This document shows, one piece after another, positions 25,931-34,910 of a stretch of DNA of 64,000 bases. The stretch lies in assembly GCF_024339125.1 (NCBI RefSeq), contig NZ_CP101417.1:3483001-3547000 (forward strand), written 5' to 3'. The position numbers were made by a program, and so were the translations under genes. The notes under the pieces were generated by a model. That model was not told the DNA's origin, did no database searches, and saw only the letters and a list, made by a program, of their open reading frames with translations. Each line of letters opens with the position of its first letter. The first letter of the stretch is position 1. Origin of the DNA: Xanthomonas hortorum. Lineage in GTDB: Bacteria; Pseudomonadota; Gammaproteobacteria; Xanthomonadales; Xanthomonadaceae.

Positions 25931-26209
25931 GAGATGCTCCCGACGTTGTGGGTGAAGAGACGGAGACGGTGATTCGCTCCGTTTGCCGATTGGCTTGCTG
26001 CGCTAACGACAGTTGGAAAAGGAATCCGAATTGGTATCGATGCCACACGTGAGACATGGCGCCCAGCGATCATCCTGACGAGGGTGGCGACGCGTTTGCG
26101 GTGGATCGTTCAAAGGTTCCCTCTGTCTGCACCTTGCCGGTTTAAAAAAACGCTACCCGACATAACGTCTCACCAGGTGGTCCATCTTCGATTGCTCCGA
26201 ACCAACGGC
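25931..26209. promoter_or_regulatory. Upstream region of the giant-protein operon
   Basis: About 280 bases without a gene lie before the first gene of the operon, so its promoter should be here. The stretch is AT-richer near 26140-26160 (TTTAAAAAAACGCTACC) and carries one copy of an 18-base direct repeat at 26155-26172. I could not define a -35/-10 pair with confidence. Confidence 0.4.
26155..26172 (+). repeat. 18-base direct repeat, copy 1
   Basis: The sequence ACCCGACATAACGTCTCA occurs here and again exactly at 26629-26646. The two copies flank the small secreted-protein gene at 26210-26557. A looser match (CCAGGTGGTCC here, CCATGTGGTCC there) follows each copy at different spacing. Confidence 0.85.
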
Positions 26210-26557
26210 TCAAATGCAGGTGGTTGGGTTTCTGCTTCCCTGCGGCGCATTGGAAGGGAGCTTGAAGACGTGGCAGGTCCTGATCGGCGCGGTATCGATG
26301 CGAACCGTGACATGGGTGTCGCCCCCTGCTCCGGGAGGTATTTGCCCACCGCCATGCTCTCCTATCGTGAAGGTGCAGCTATTGGCGGCGTATGCGGTTC
26401 TGAGCCGATCATTTGAAGAGTTCGCAACCCGGGTGGGCCAGCCGCTGATGGAGCCCTCGATGTGGGCGGCAACGTTGCAACTGGCGGTTGCGTGACCACT
26501 TGACGCAAGCAGCGTCAGCAAGACGGCTGCTTTGATGCCTTGATTGTGGATAGGCAT
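26210..26557 (-). CDS. Small secreted hypothetical protein
   Basis: From the ATG at 26557 the product is 115 residues: MPIHNQGIKAAVLLTLLASS then GHATASCNVA, a good signal peptide with likely cleavage after ATA or TAS (residues 24-26). The mature part is about 90 residues with four cysteines that could form two disulfides, and a Gly/Pro-rich middle (GEHGGGQIPPGAGGD). I do not recognise the family. The longer frame to 26623 lacks sense before the signal peptide. It is flanked by 18-base direct repeats, which may mean a shared regulatory element or past insertion. Confidence 0.65.
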   Translation of the reverse strand: MPIHNQGIKAAVLLTLLASSGHATASCNVAAHIEGSISGWPTRVANSSNDRLRTAYAANSCTFTIGEHGGGQIPPGAGGDTHVTVRIDTAPIRTCHVFKLPSNAPQGSRNPTTCI

Positions 26558-26868
26558 ATCGATGTCCTGACGAGAGTTGGCAGCTGCATAAAATGCGTTG
26601 GCCAACCTTGTCGGATGCGCCAATGGGAACCCGACATAACGTCTCAGAGTCGACGAAATCTTCAGCCGACCATGTGGTCCGGCGCATTCGTGGCGCGACG
26701 TCCAGCGAGGGCAATCGATGGTGTGAGAGCGGCTAACAAAGCGACTGCGCTCACCGCCAGGCGAGCGCAGCGGGTACTCGGTGCGGCATGTGCCACTCGT
26801 CCACTGTTGTTCTGAGTGCGCTGTCCATACCCAGCCGACGGCTGCTCGCGACGTTGGGGGCGCCGCGC
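26558..26868. other. Intergenic region between secreted-protein gene and chemoreceptor
   Basis: About 310 bases contain no gene. The region holds the second direct-repeat copy (26629-26646). Near 26751-26775 is a GC-rich imperfect inverted repeat (TGCGCTC ... GAGCGCA) that could act as a terminator for the chemoreceptor-side transcript or as a small repeat. The promoter for the secreted-protein gene should be in its left part. Confidence 0.4.
26629..26646 (+). repeat. 18-base direct repeat, copy 2
   Basis: This is an identical copy of ACCCGACATAACGTCTCA found at 26155-26172, in the same orientation, 474 bases away. It lies upstream of the secreted-protein gene on that gene's minus strand. 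Confidence 0.85.
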
Positions 26869-28980
26869 TTAAATGACCGCAGCCTTGACCTTGAACACGT
26901 CCACAGCGCGGATCAGCTGCACGGAGTGGTCTTCCAGCGCACGCGCGGCAGTGCTTGCCGCTTCCACCAAGCGGACATTGTGTTGGGTGGTTTCGTCCAT
27001 CTGGGCGATGGTCTGATTGACCTGTTCGATGCCGCCGGCCTGCTCTTGGGAGGCGGCGGAGATGTGGCCCATGATGTCGGTGACGTGCTGGACGCTGGTG
27101 ACGACCTCGCTCATGGTGGTGCCGGCCTTTTGCACCAGTGTGGCGCCGTCGGCGACGCGTTGTACGGAGTCGTCGATGAGCCGTTTGATTTCCTTGGCGG
27201 CGTCCGATGAGCGGTGCGAAAGGGTGCGCACTTCCGAGGCGACCACGGCGAATCCGCGGCCTTGTTCGCCTGCGCGTGCGGCTTCGACGGCGGCGTTGAG
27301 GGCGAGGATGTTGGTCTGGAAGGCGATGCCGTCGATGACCGAGATGATGTCGGCGATGCGCTTGGACGCCGCTTCGATCCCTGACATCTTTTCGATGACC
27401 TGGCCGACCACGTCGCGTCCGTCCGAGGCGATCGCGGCGGCGCCCAGCGCGAGCTGGTTGGCGCGGCCCGCGTGCTCGGCGTTTTGCTTGACGGTGGAGG
27501 TCAGCTCTTCCATCGAGGCGGCGGTTTCTTCGAGACTGGCGGCCTGTTGTTCGCTGCGGCGCGCCAGTTCCTGATTGCCGCTGGCGATGTCTTCGGCGGC
27601 AAACCCAATGCTGTTGGAGGTTGTCTGGATATGCGTGACGATGTCGGTCAGGCGATGCACGGTGCTGTTGGCATCGTCGCGCATCGAGGCGAACACGCCG
27701 TGGAAGTTGCCGGTCATGCGCACGGTCAGGTCGCCGTCGGCGATGGCGCGCAGCAGGTCGGAGAACTTGGCCAGGTTGGTGTCGGAGGTGGCCATCATGG
27801 TGTTGAGGTTTTCGACCATCAGGCGGAAGTCGTGCTCGAACTTTTCCGGCTGGCCGCGGAGTGCGAAGTTGCCTGCACAGGCGGCCTGGGTGAGTTCCTG
27901 GATCTGTGCGTTGATGGCGCGCAGGTTCTGCCGTACCTGCTGCATGGTGGCGGTGATGGCGGCCTTTTCGCCGGGATACTGTTCGATTTCCTGCGCGAGA
28001 TTGCCCACCGCGTAGTTGCCCATGACCTCGGTCATGCGCAACTGAGTCTGCACGTGCGCATGCACCAGTGCGTTGGTGTCCTGCACCATATCGCCGTATT
28101 CGCCCGGGAAACGCTTGGCGTCGGTGCGGTAGCTGATCTCGCCGGCTTCGTGGCGGGCGGCCATGGCGCGCTGGGCGGAGATCACCTCTTGCAGGCGGCG
28201 CTGCATCTGTTGCATGGCACGCAGCAGCTGGCCGGATTCGTCCTGGCTGGTGGGCATGTCCTGGCTGCGCAGATCGCCGTCGTTGATGCGCTCTGCCAGC
28301 CGCAGCGATTGGCGCAGGGGCAGCACCACGCTACGGGTGAGCAGGAAGGCAATCGTGGCGCCCAGCAGCAGCGCGATGACGGTGGAGATCACCATCAGCA
28401 TGGCGAAGCCGCGTGCAGTGGCGACGGCGTCTTTGGCGGCCTCGCGGTTCTTGGCTTCCTGCAGATCGATGAAGGCGTTGATGCTGGCCAGCCAGGCGAT
28501 GAAGTCGGGCCGCGCTTCATGCAACAGCAGCTGCTCTGCCTGCGGTTTGTCGCCTGCCTCTCGCAGTGCACGCACGTTGGCGATAAACGGCATGGTGCGC
28601 TGCTCGATCGCCTTGATCTGCTGGAGAATCTTTTTCTCTTTGGCATCCGAAGAGGCGGCGATCATGTTGTCGAGCGGCTGCGCGGAGCGTGCGTAGTCTG
28701 CGGCGAGCTTGTCGATCGATTGTTCTGCTGCGTGCCGGTCTGCCGCCTCGTCCATCAGCACCACATCGCGCAGCGCAATCGCACGGTCGTGGACGCTGCC
28801 GCGAAAGTTGATCGCATAGCGTTGTTTGACGCTGTTGACCTCGTTGATGGCGGTCAGCTGCTGGTCGATGCTGCGCACGCGGTGGATGCCGACGACGGTC
28901 AGGATCACCATCAGCACGATGATCGACAGAAAGCCAAGGGCCAGGCGTTGACCAATACGCAGATTCAAAAAGACATGCAT
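26869..28980 (-). CDS. Methyl-accepting chemotaxis protein
   Basis: From the ATG at 28980 the product is 703 residues. A first membrane segment (about 12-32, [17 protein letters not shown]) is followed by a periplasmic four-helix-bundle ligand domain (about 35-185), a second membrane segment (about 190-212), and a HAMP domain. Further HAMP-like helical modules (about 270-430) lead to the cytoplasmic signalling domain, whose hairpin tip reads [20 protein letters not shown]. The receptor senses a periplasmic signal and controls CheA. The C-terminus lacks an NWETF-type CheR/CheB docking peptide. A longer frame upstream to 29127 reads through promoter-like sequence and is rejected. No che genes are adjacent, so it is an orphan receptor. 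Ligand unknown. Confidence 0.95.
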   Translation of the reverse strand: MHVFLNLRIGQRLALGFLSIIVLMVILTVVGIHRVRSIDQQLTAINEVNSVKQRYAINFRGSVHDRAIALRDVVLMDEAADRHAAEQSIDKLAADYARSAQPLDNMIAASSDAKEKKILQQIKAIEQRTMPFIANVRALREAGDKPQAEQLLLHEARPDFIAWLASINAFIDLQEAKNREAAKDAVATARGFAMLMVISTVIALLLGATIAFLLTRSVVLPLRQSLRLAERINDGDLRSQDMPTSQDESGQLLRAMQQMQRRLQEVISAQRAMAARHEAGEISYRTDAKRFPGEYGDMVQDTNALVHAHVQTQLRMTEVMGNYAVGNLAQEIEQYPGEKAAITATMQQVRQNLRAINAQIQELTQAACAGNFALRGQPEKFEHDFRLMVENLNTMMATSDTNLAKFSDLLRAIADGDLTVRMTGNFHGVFASMRDDANSTVHRLTDIVTHIQTTSNSIGFAAEDIASGNQELARRSEQQAASLEETAASMEELTSTVKQNAEHAGRANQLALGAAAIASDGRDVVGQVIEKMSGIEAASKRIADIISVIDGIAFQTNILALNAAVEAARAGEQGRGFAVVASEVRTLSHRSSDAAKEIKRLIDDSVQRVADGATLVQKAGTTMSEVVTSVQHVTDIMGHISAASQEQAGGIEQVNQTIAQMDETTQHNVRLVEAASTAARALEDHSVQLIRAVDVFKVKAAVI

Positions 28981-29254
28981 GGGGGTTCGATCGATGATCC
29001 GACAAAGCGGAGAGCAGGGGAGTCCCGGCAGCAGCCGGGAGGCGAAGGCAGGTGCACGCTCCTCGAAGCGACATGGCTGCCGCTGCTCCGATTGCGTCTC
29101 TACGTGTTCGTTAGCGACCCCAGCCATTGAAACTGAAACCGGCGCGTCGGCCGATTCAGGTGTGGTTGGTTTCGTGGCGATGCGACGTCATCCCCGATCG
29201 GGACGACACGTCGCAACGTCACCGCGCTGTGCAGCGCTTGAGAGCCCGGCAGGC

Positions 29255-30439
29255 TCAGTCGTAGCGCGCCAGATCCAGCGCCTTGATCGAGGGCGTCATC
29301 AGCTTCGCAGCGATGGTCTGGATACTCGGTTGGCTGGCGAACTTCAGTGCGCCGTGCAACAGCTGGATGCCGAGCCGGCTATGCGGGTTCATCAGTCGCG
29401 GACCGATCTTGGGCACGCCCTGGCCCTGTTCGACCATCGGCCGCATGGCGGTCGCGTAGGCCGCGAATGCGCTCTGCAGATCATCGGTGCGTGCGATCTC
29501 GCTTGCCAACACATAGCCGCCGGTGACCGCCAGGGTGGCGCCGATACCGGCCAGCGGGGTTGCGCACCACGCTGCGTCACCGGTCAGGACGACGCGGCCT
29601 GTGTGCCAGCGCGGCATGCGCACCTGCCGCAAGGCGTCGAAGTAGAAGTCGTCGGTGCTGTCCATGCCGTCCAGTACGCGCGCTGCCTGCCAGCCGGCGT
29701 CGGCGAACTGTTCACGCAAGTACGCTTTCTGCGTTGCCTGATCCCAGTCCTGTTCGCCGTCGGTGACCTTCTGCAGCGACAGCATGGCGCGCGTGGTGCC
29801 GTGCCGGTCCGGCCGCAACGAGATGCTGCGGCCGCCGGTGGTGTGATACCAGCGCCACAGGCGATCGTCGTCTGCGCTGCGTGCGATAGTGAAGTAGGCG
29901 ATGGTCAGATCCATCCAGCGTGGGTCGTTTTCGCCCGGGAAAAGCTGTTCGCGCGTGGAGGAGCCGACGCCTTCGGCGATGATGACTGCATCGAAGCGGT
30001 CGCTGCTTCCGCTGTGGAAATTGACTATCGCGCAGTTGCCGTCGTCCTGGATGCTGGCGATGCGGTCGCCGAAGCGATAGGTCACCTTGTCGCGTGCGGC
30101 TTCGTAGAGCAGGCGGGCGAGGTCGCCGCGCAGGATTTCCAGCTCGGCGGTCGGGCCGTCGCCGTCGATGTCGTCGGTCTTGAAAGTGGCCACCGCATGG
30201 CCGTGTTCGTCGACCCAGGCAGTGCCTTGCTCGCCGGTGCCATGGTCGAGTGCGGCCTGCTCCAGGCCCATGCGCTGCAGGACCTGGCGGCCGACGCCGC
30301 GCACGTCGATGTTTTGGCCACCGTCGCGGAAGTGCGCCGCCTGTTCCACCACCACGACGTCGATGCCCTGGTTGGCCAGCGTCCAGGCGGCGGTGTTGCC
30401 GGCGACGCTGGCGCCGGTGATGAGGATGCGACGCGCCAT
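29255..30439 (-). CDS. FAD-dependent monooxygenase (aromatic hydroxylase/TetX-like fold)
   Basis: The 394-residue protein starts MARRILITGASVAGNTAAWT, a Rossmann FAD-binding motif with GASVAG in place of the usual GxGxxG. A GQNIDVRGVG motif follows near 40. The second FAD motif is VVLTGDAAWCATPLAGIGAT (about 281-300), containing the GD pair of group A flavin monooxygenases; ILRGDLARLL lies near 104. This family hydroxylates aromatic or polyketide substrates using NAD(P)H and oxygen, and some members inactivate antibiotics. Substrate is not predictable. The gene follows a marR-type regulator on the same strand; an inverted repeat lies between them. A GTG at 30448 is an alternative start. Confidence 0.88.
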   Translation of the reverse strand: MARRILITGASVAGNTAAWTLANQGIDVVVVEQAAHFRDGGQNIDVRGVGRQVLQRMGLEQAALDHGTGEQGTAWVDEHGHAVATFKTDDIDGDGPTAELEILRGDLARLLYEAARDKVTYRFGDRIASIQDDGNCAIVNFHSGSSDRFDAVIIAEGVGSSTREQLFPGENDPRWMDLTIAYFTIARSADDDRLWRWYHTTGGRSISLRPDRHGTTRAMLSLQKVTDGEQDWDQATQKAYLREQFADAGWQAARVLDGMDSTDDFYFDALRQVRMPRWHTGRVVLTGDAAWCATPLAGIGATLAVTGGYVLASEIARTDDLQSAFAAYATAMRPMVEQGQGVPKIGPRLMNPHSRLGIQLLHGALKFASQPSIQTIAAKLMTPSIKALDLARYD

Positions 30440-30459
30440 TACAATCACCCGTAGAGATA

Positions 30460-30477
30460 AATATCAGAGGTGATATT
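30460..30477. promoter_or_regulatory. Candidate MarR operator palindrome
   Basis: The sequence AATATCA GAGG TGATATT is a perfect inverted repeat with seven-base arms and a four-base spacer. It overlaps the stop codon of the marR-type gene and sits just before the monooxygenase start. MarR proteins bind palindromes of this size, so it may control a downstream promoter for the monooxygenase. Confidence 0.5.
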
Positions 30478-30970
30478 ACAGGTCTGCGCCGCGTTGCTCC
30501 AGGTTGACGATCAGGCGCTGCATGAACGCGACGGTTTTCTGCGCCTCCTCAGCTGAGAAGCCTTGCAAGGCATCGGCATTCAGATCGATCAGCACCCGAG
30601 CGCCCAGCTCGGCCGTCTTGCGACCGCGCGCGGTGAGCGATACCAGCGCGGCGCGGCGGTCCTGCGCGGTGGGTGCGCGTTTGATGAGCTTTTGCGCTTC
30701 CAGCTTGTCGAGCAGGGCCACCATGGCGGGCTGCTTGACCGCCGAGGCGATCACCAGGTCGCGTTGCAACATCGGCCCCTTCCAGGACAGCAGCAGAATC
30801 GGGCCGATCAGGGCCAGCGAGACGCCGTGCGGCCGCAGTTCGGCGTCGACCAGCCGGTTGAAGACCCGCGCTGCGTGATTGGCCAGGTAACCCGGCGCCA
30901 CTGCCGCCTGGGGGTGAATGCGTTCGTCTTGATCCTGCATGCGCGCAACCGTGTGATGCCTTTCAGCCAT
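30476..30970 (-). CDS. MarR family transcriptional regulator
   Basis: The 164-residue protein has a MarR winged-helix fold. Helix-rich NHAARVFNRLVDAELRPHGV (about 31-50) leads into the DNA-recognition part with QRDLVIASAVKQPAMVALLD (about 69-88) and the wing containing KRAPTAQDRRAALVSLTARG (about 97-116), where the DRR is the conserved wing motif. MarR proteins repress nearby genes and release DNA when a small, often phenolic, ligand binds. It is 36 bases upstream of the monooxygenase gene on the same strand, so it probably regulates that gene and itself. The start ATG at 30970 has no strong ribosome-binding site; MQDQDER at residue 11 is an alternative. Confidence 0.92.
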   Translation of the reverse strand: MAERHHTVARMQDQDERIHPQAAVAPGYLANHAARVFNRLVDAELRPHGVSLALIGPILLLSWKGPMLQRDLVIASAVKQPAMVALLDKLEAQKLIKRAPTAQDRRAALVSLTARGRKTAELGARVLIDLNADALQGFSAEEAQKTVAFMQRLIVNLEQRGADL

Positions 30971-31410
30971 CGGGCGATTTTATCGGGCATCCAGGCGCGG
31001 GGCATGGGTGCTGCTCCCGGCGACGCGTTCACGCCTGCATCGGTGCGACCTTTGCTGCCTGGCATGGCACGCCGTCGTCGGTTGGGTGCGCTGCCGGTCA
31101 GGCAGTCGTTGCGCAGTCGAGGCAGTGCATCGCCTGGGTGCTGCGCAGCGAGCGTTGCCTGCGCTAGCTATTCAGCAATGCCGGGTGGGTTCGGCTGGAC
31201 GCAGCCGGGCGCAGGCCAGATGATAGCCGGATGCGCGTGCGCCCGGTCTTGCGATAGGCGATACGCAAGGTTGGCAGCTGGCCTCTCTATCAATGGTTTG
31301 AAAAAGATGCAGGTAGGTGTGATCGATAATCCGGGCCAGGGCCGCGTTGCGTTGCGCCCGTGGTCCAGACAGTGCGGCTGCCGCATGGCGCTAGTGCGGT
31401 CGCATTGCGT
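30971..31410. promoter_or_regulatory. Divergent intergenic region between marR-type gene and hybrid kinase
   Basis: About 440 bases contain no convincing gene; the short frames here are GC-rich noise. Promoters for the marR-type gene and for the kinase at 31411 must be here. The second half is Xanthomonas-like GC-rich spacer with short inverted repeats (for example GGGCGCA and TGCGCCC around 31208-31240), too short to call. Confidence 0.4.
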
Positions 31411-34269
31411 ATGAGTTCGTCATTCCCGCACGGCGACAGCGCCATGGCGCAGGCGGTGCGCAGCCACGATTGGGCGTCCACGCCACTGGGGCCGAGTGCG
31501 CAGTGGCCATCGCCGTTGCGCAACGCGGTCAGCCTGATGCTGGGCTCGCCGGAAAGCATGTATGTGGTGTGGGGCGATGCGCTGACGTTTTTCTACAACG
31601 ATGCGTATGCGCCGATTTTGGGGCCGCGTCAGCCGCAGGCCTTGGGTGCGCCGCTGCGCGCATTGTGGGCCGATGCGTGGGAAGCCGTGCGTGGGCCGAT
31701 CGAAGCCGCGTTCGAAGGGCGCGCGTCGCGCTTCGAAGAAGTGCCGATCGGCATGAGCCGCTACGGCGCGCCCGAAGAGACCTGGTGGACGTTCTCGTTC
31801 TCGCCGATCTATCTGGACGATGGCCGTGTCGGCGGTGCGTTCTGCGTGACCAACGAAGTCACTGACCGCAAGCTGGCGCAGAGCCGGCTTGCCGATGAGC
31901 ACGAGCGCTTGATCCGGTTGTTCGAGCAGGCGCCGATGTTCATGGCGTTCCTGAGCGGGCCGCAGCACCGGGTGGAATTCGCCAATCCGTGTTATTCGCG
32001 TTTGATCGGCCACCGCGACGTGATCGGGAAGCCATTGGCCGAGGCCCTGCCTGACCTGGTCGAGCAAGGCCATCTGCGCCGCCTGGACGAGGTCTATCAG
32101 TCGGGGCGTGCCTACGCGGCCAATGCGCTTGCGTACAACGTGCAGGCCGCGCCAGGTGGCCCGGTGGAGCGGCGCCTGCTGGATCTGGTCTATCAGCCGA
32201 TTGCAGGCGCCAACGGCACCGTCTCCGGCATCTTCGTGCAGGGTCTGGACATCACCGATCGCATCAGCCTGGAACGCGCGGTGCGCGAGGCGGAAGTGCG
32301 CAACCGGCAGATCCTGGACAGCGTCATGGATTACGCGATCATCGCCACCGATCTGCAGGGGCGGGTCACCTCATGGAACGAAGGCGCGCGGCGCATCCTG
32401 GGCTGGACCGAGACGGAAATGCTCGGCCAGTCGTTGGAGCGCACGTTCACGCCTGAAGATGTGGAGCACCGGCAGATCCTGATCGAAGCGGCTGCGGCGC
32501 TGGAAAGCGGCAGCGGCATGGACGAGCGCTGGCACATCCGCAAATCCGGCGAGCGCTTCTGGGCCAATGGTTCGTTGATGGTGCTGCGCGAAGAGACCGG
32601 CGCGGCGATCGGCTTCGTCAAAGTGCTGCGCGATCGCACTGCCGAACGGCTGGCCAGCGAGGCCTTGCGCAAGAGCGAACGCCGGCTCGATGCGCTGGTG
32701 CGTGCATCGTCGCAATCGATTTTTTCGGCCAGTGCCGATTGGTGCGAACTGCGTCAGCTGGTTGGCGATGGCGCGCTGAGCGATGCGTTGTCGGCCACGC
32801 CGAACTGGCAGCAGGACATGGTGCATCCGGACGATCGCGCGCGGCTGGCAGAGGCCATTGCGCATTCGATCGTCAACAAGACCGCACTGGATCTGGAATA
32901 CCGCGTGCCGGGTTCCGACCAACGCGTGGGCTGGACCTTGATGCGCGCCATTCCGCTGCTCAACGAGCATGAGCAGATCGTCGAATGGTTTGGCACCGCA
33001 GCGGATATCACCGACAAGCGCATTGCCGAAGAGCAATTGCGCCAGCTGACCGAAACGCTGGAAGAGCGCGTGCGCGAGCGCAGCGCGGCCTTGCTGTTGG
33101 CCGAAGAGAAACTGCGCCAGAGCCAGAAGATGGAAGCGGTGGGCCAGCTCACCGGCGGCCTGGCGCACGACTTCAACAACCTGCTGACGGCCATCAGCGT
33201 TGGGCTGGAGCTGCTGCAGACGCGCATCGAACAAGGCAAGTACGACCGTCTGGAACGCTATGTGGAGATGGCGCAATCCAGCGCCGCGCGCGCCACGGCG
33301 CTGACGCAGCGGTTGCTGGCGTTTTCGCGCAGGCAGACCCTGGCACCGACCGCGCTGGAGGTGGAAGCGCTGGTGCGCGACATGCACGACATCATTGCGC
33401 GCACGCTGGGGCCTTCGATCAGTTTGCAACTGCGCCCGGCGGCAGAGTCGTGGAAAGTGTTGGTGGATGCGCCGCAGCTGGAAAACGCGTTGTTGAACCT
33501 GTGCATCAACGCACGCGATGCCATGCCCGATGGCGGCGAGCTCACCATTGCCATTGCCAATTGCATGTTGAACGAGGCCGCGGCGCAGCAGCTCGATCTG
33601 CCGGTTGGCGATTATGTGTGCCTGAGCGTGCAGGACAGCGGCACCGGCATGAGCGCCGAGGTCATGTCCAAGGTGTTCGAGCCGTTCTTCACCACCAAAC
33701 CGATCGGGCAGGGCACCGGCCTGGGCTTGTCGATGATCTATGGGTTCACCCGGCAATCCGGCGGGCATGTGCGCATCGATTCGGAAGAGGGCGTGGGCAC
33801 CACCATGTTGCTGTATCTGCCGCGTTTCACCGGCCTGCTGCCGGCCGATGAGACGCAGCACTCAGTCGAACCCTCGCTGCAATCGCCCACGCACAGCAGC
33901 ACGGTGCTGCTGGTGGAAGACGAAACCGCGATCCGTGTCCTGGTGTCCGAAGTGCTGACCGAAGCGGGCTACCGCGTCATCGAAACAGCCGAAGGCAGTG
34001 CTGCCGTGGAGCGCTTGCGCTCGCAGGAAGCGATCGACTTGCTGGTGACGGACGTTGGCCTGACCGGCGGCTTGAACGGACGCCAGGTCGCCGATGCGGG
34101 GCGCCAGTATCGACCGTCGCTACCGGTGCTGTTCGTGACCGGCTATGCGGCCACCGCTGCGGTTGGAGCCGGTCAGTTGGACGATGGCATGGAAGTGCTC
34201 ACCAAGCCTTTTCTTGCGATCGATCTGGAGCGGCGCGTGGCGCAACTGCTGGGGCGGACGCCGCAGTAA
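31411..34269 (+). CDS. Hybrid sensor histidine kinase with several PAS domains and a receiver
   Basis: From ATG 31411 the product is 952 residues; ATG 31444 and GTG 31360 are alternatives. No membrane segment is present, so it is cytoplasmic. About four PAS-type sensor modules fill residues 20-545, with clear boundaries at VTDRKLA, DITDRISLE and DITDKRIAEEQL. A coiled-coil linker leads to the phosphoacceptor box GGLAHDFNN (H near 588), and the ATPase part has FEPFFTTKPIGQGTGLGLSM. A C-terminal receiver (about 830-950) reads VLLVEDE, with phosphoacceptor D in LLVTDVGL. The first PAS begins like those of other xanthomonad kinases (WASTPLGPSAQWP). The signal is unknown. A lone receiver gene lies convergent 40 bases downstream and is a possible partner. 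Confidence 0.93.
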   Translation: MSSSFPHGDSAMAQAVRSHDWASTPLGPSAQWPSPLRNAVSLMLGSPESMYVVWGDALTFFYNDAYAPILGPRQPQALGAPLRALWADAWEAVRGPIEAAFEGRASRFEEVPIGMSRYGAPEETWWTFSFSPIYLDDGRVGGAFCVTNEVTDRKLAQSRLADEHERLIRLFEQAPMFMAFLSGPQHRVEFANPCYSRLIGHRDVIGKPLAEALPDLVEQGHLRRLDEVYQSGRAYAANALAYNVQAAPGGPVERRLLDLVYQPIAGANGTVSGIFVQGLDITDRISLERAVREAEVRNRQILDSVMDYAIIATDLQGRVTSWNEGARRILGWTETEMLGQSLERTFTPEDVEHRQILIEAAAALESGSGMDERWHIRKSGERFWANGSLMVLREETGAAIGFVKVLRDRTAERLASEALRKSERRLDALVRASSQSIFSASADWCELRQLVGDGALSDALSATPNWQQDMVHPDDRARLAEAIAHSIVNKTALDLEYRVPGSDQRVGWTLMRAIPLLNEHEQIVEWFGTAADITDKRIAEEQLRQLTETLEERVRERSAALLLAEEKLRQSQKMEAVGQLTGGLAHDFNNLLTAISVGLELLQTRIEQGKYDRLERYVEMAQSSAARATALTQRLLAFSRRQTLAPTALEVEALVRDMHDIIARTLGPSISLQLRPAAESWKVLVDAPQLENALLNLCINARDAMPDGGELTIAIANCMLNEAAAQQLDLPVGDYVCLSVQDSGTGMSAEVMSKVFEPFFTTKPIGQGTGLGLSMIYGFTRQSGGHVRIDSEEGVGTTMLLYLPRFTGLLPADETQHSVEPSLQSPTHSSTVLLVEDETAIRVLVSEVLTEAGYRVIETAEGSAAVERLRSQEAIDLLVTDVGLTGGLNGRQVADAGRQYRPSLPVLFVTGYAATAAVGAGQLDDGMEVLTKPFLAIDLERRVAQLLGRTPQ

Positions 34270-34308
34270 TCGTGCACACGGAGTGGATGGCGCAATTGCT
34301 CCGCTCGC

Positions 34309-34683
34309 TTACATCGTGGTCTGCACGATACCCAGCAGATCACGCAACGAGAACGGTTTGGTCAGCAATCGCATGCCGGTATCCAGAAAGTCGGCACGCT
34401 TGGCAATGGCGCCTGCGTAGCCGGTCATGAACACGATGGGCAATGCCGGGTAAAGAAACCGGGCCTCGTCGGCCAGGTCGCGGCCGTTCATGCCCGGCAG
34501 GCAGATATCCGAGAGCAACAGGTCGAACGGGCGCGCCGTGTTGAGCTGTTCCAGCGCGTGCTCGGCATCGGCGGTGGCGACGACCTGGTAACCCTCGTCA
34601 CCCAGGATATCTTCGGTCATGGCGCGGATCGCATCGTCGTCTTCGACCAACAGGATGCGTCTGGTGCTTGCTGCGTGATTCAC
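34309..34683 (-). CDS. Single-domain response regulator (receiver only)
   Basis: The 124-residue protein is one complete receiver domain: ILLVEDDDAIRAM at 10-22 (acidic pair), phosphoacceptor D in LLLSDICLPGMNG (D58), the T/Y pair in VFMTGYAG, and K in LLTKPFSLRDLL. There is no output domain. It closely resembles the receiver at the end of both neighbouring hybrid kinases, including FMTGYA and KPF motifs, so it may take phosphate from one of them or act as a phosphate sink. It is convergent with the first kinase and divergent from the KaiC-like gene. Confidence 0.93.
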   Translation of the reverse strand: MNHAASTRRILLVEDDDAIRAMTEDILGDEGYQVVATADAEHALEQLNTARPFDLLLSDICLPGMNGRDLADEARFLYPALPIVFMTGYAGAIAKRADFLDTGMRLLTKPFSLRDLLGIVQTTM

Positions 34684-34881
34684 CGCTATCCTCGAACAAT
34701 CGCAACAACGCGATGTACTTCATGCGCAACGCTAGGCTGGCGGATGTGACGGGAGCGTCGGATTTGTCATAAAGGCATTGCCGAAAAACTCGGTTGAGCG
34801 CGCAATGGCAGCAGCAAACGCAAGCTGTGAGCAAACAGGTCCGCGCAAGCAAGCTGATCAATTCAGTCGTCCGCATCGGGC

Positions 34882-34899
34882 TATCACGTGCGCGTGATA
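34882..34899. promoter_or_regulatory. Inverted repeat upstream of KaiC-like gene
   Basis: TATCACG TGCG CGTGATA forms a perfect inverted repeat with seven-base arms and four-base spacer, ending 11 bases before the ATG at 34911. Position and symmetry suggest a dimeric regulator site acting at the promoter or leader of the KaiC-like/kinase operon. The regulator is unknown. Confidence 0.5.
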
Positions 34900-34910
34900 A
34901 ATTGAAGGCT

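Noticed and set aside
29005..29127. Longer N-terminus for the chemoreceptor
   Set aside because: The extra part is Arg/Pro-rich and would place residues before a clean first membrane helix; the ATG at 28980 is better.
27472..29130. 552-codon plus-strand frame opposite the chemoreceptor
   Set aside because: The complement of a well-supported receptor; no family motif.
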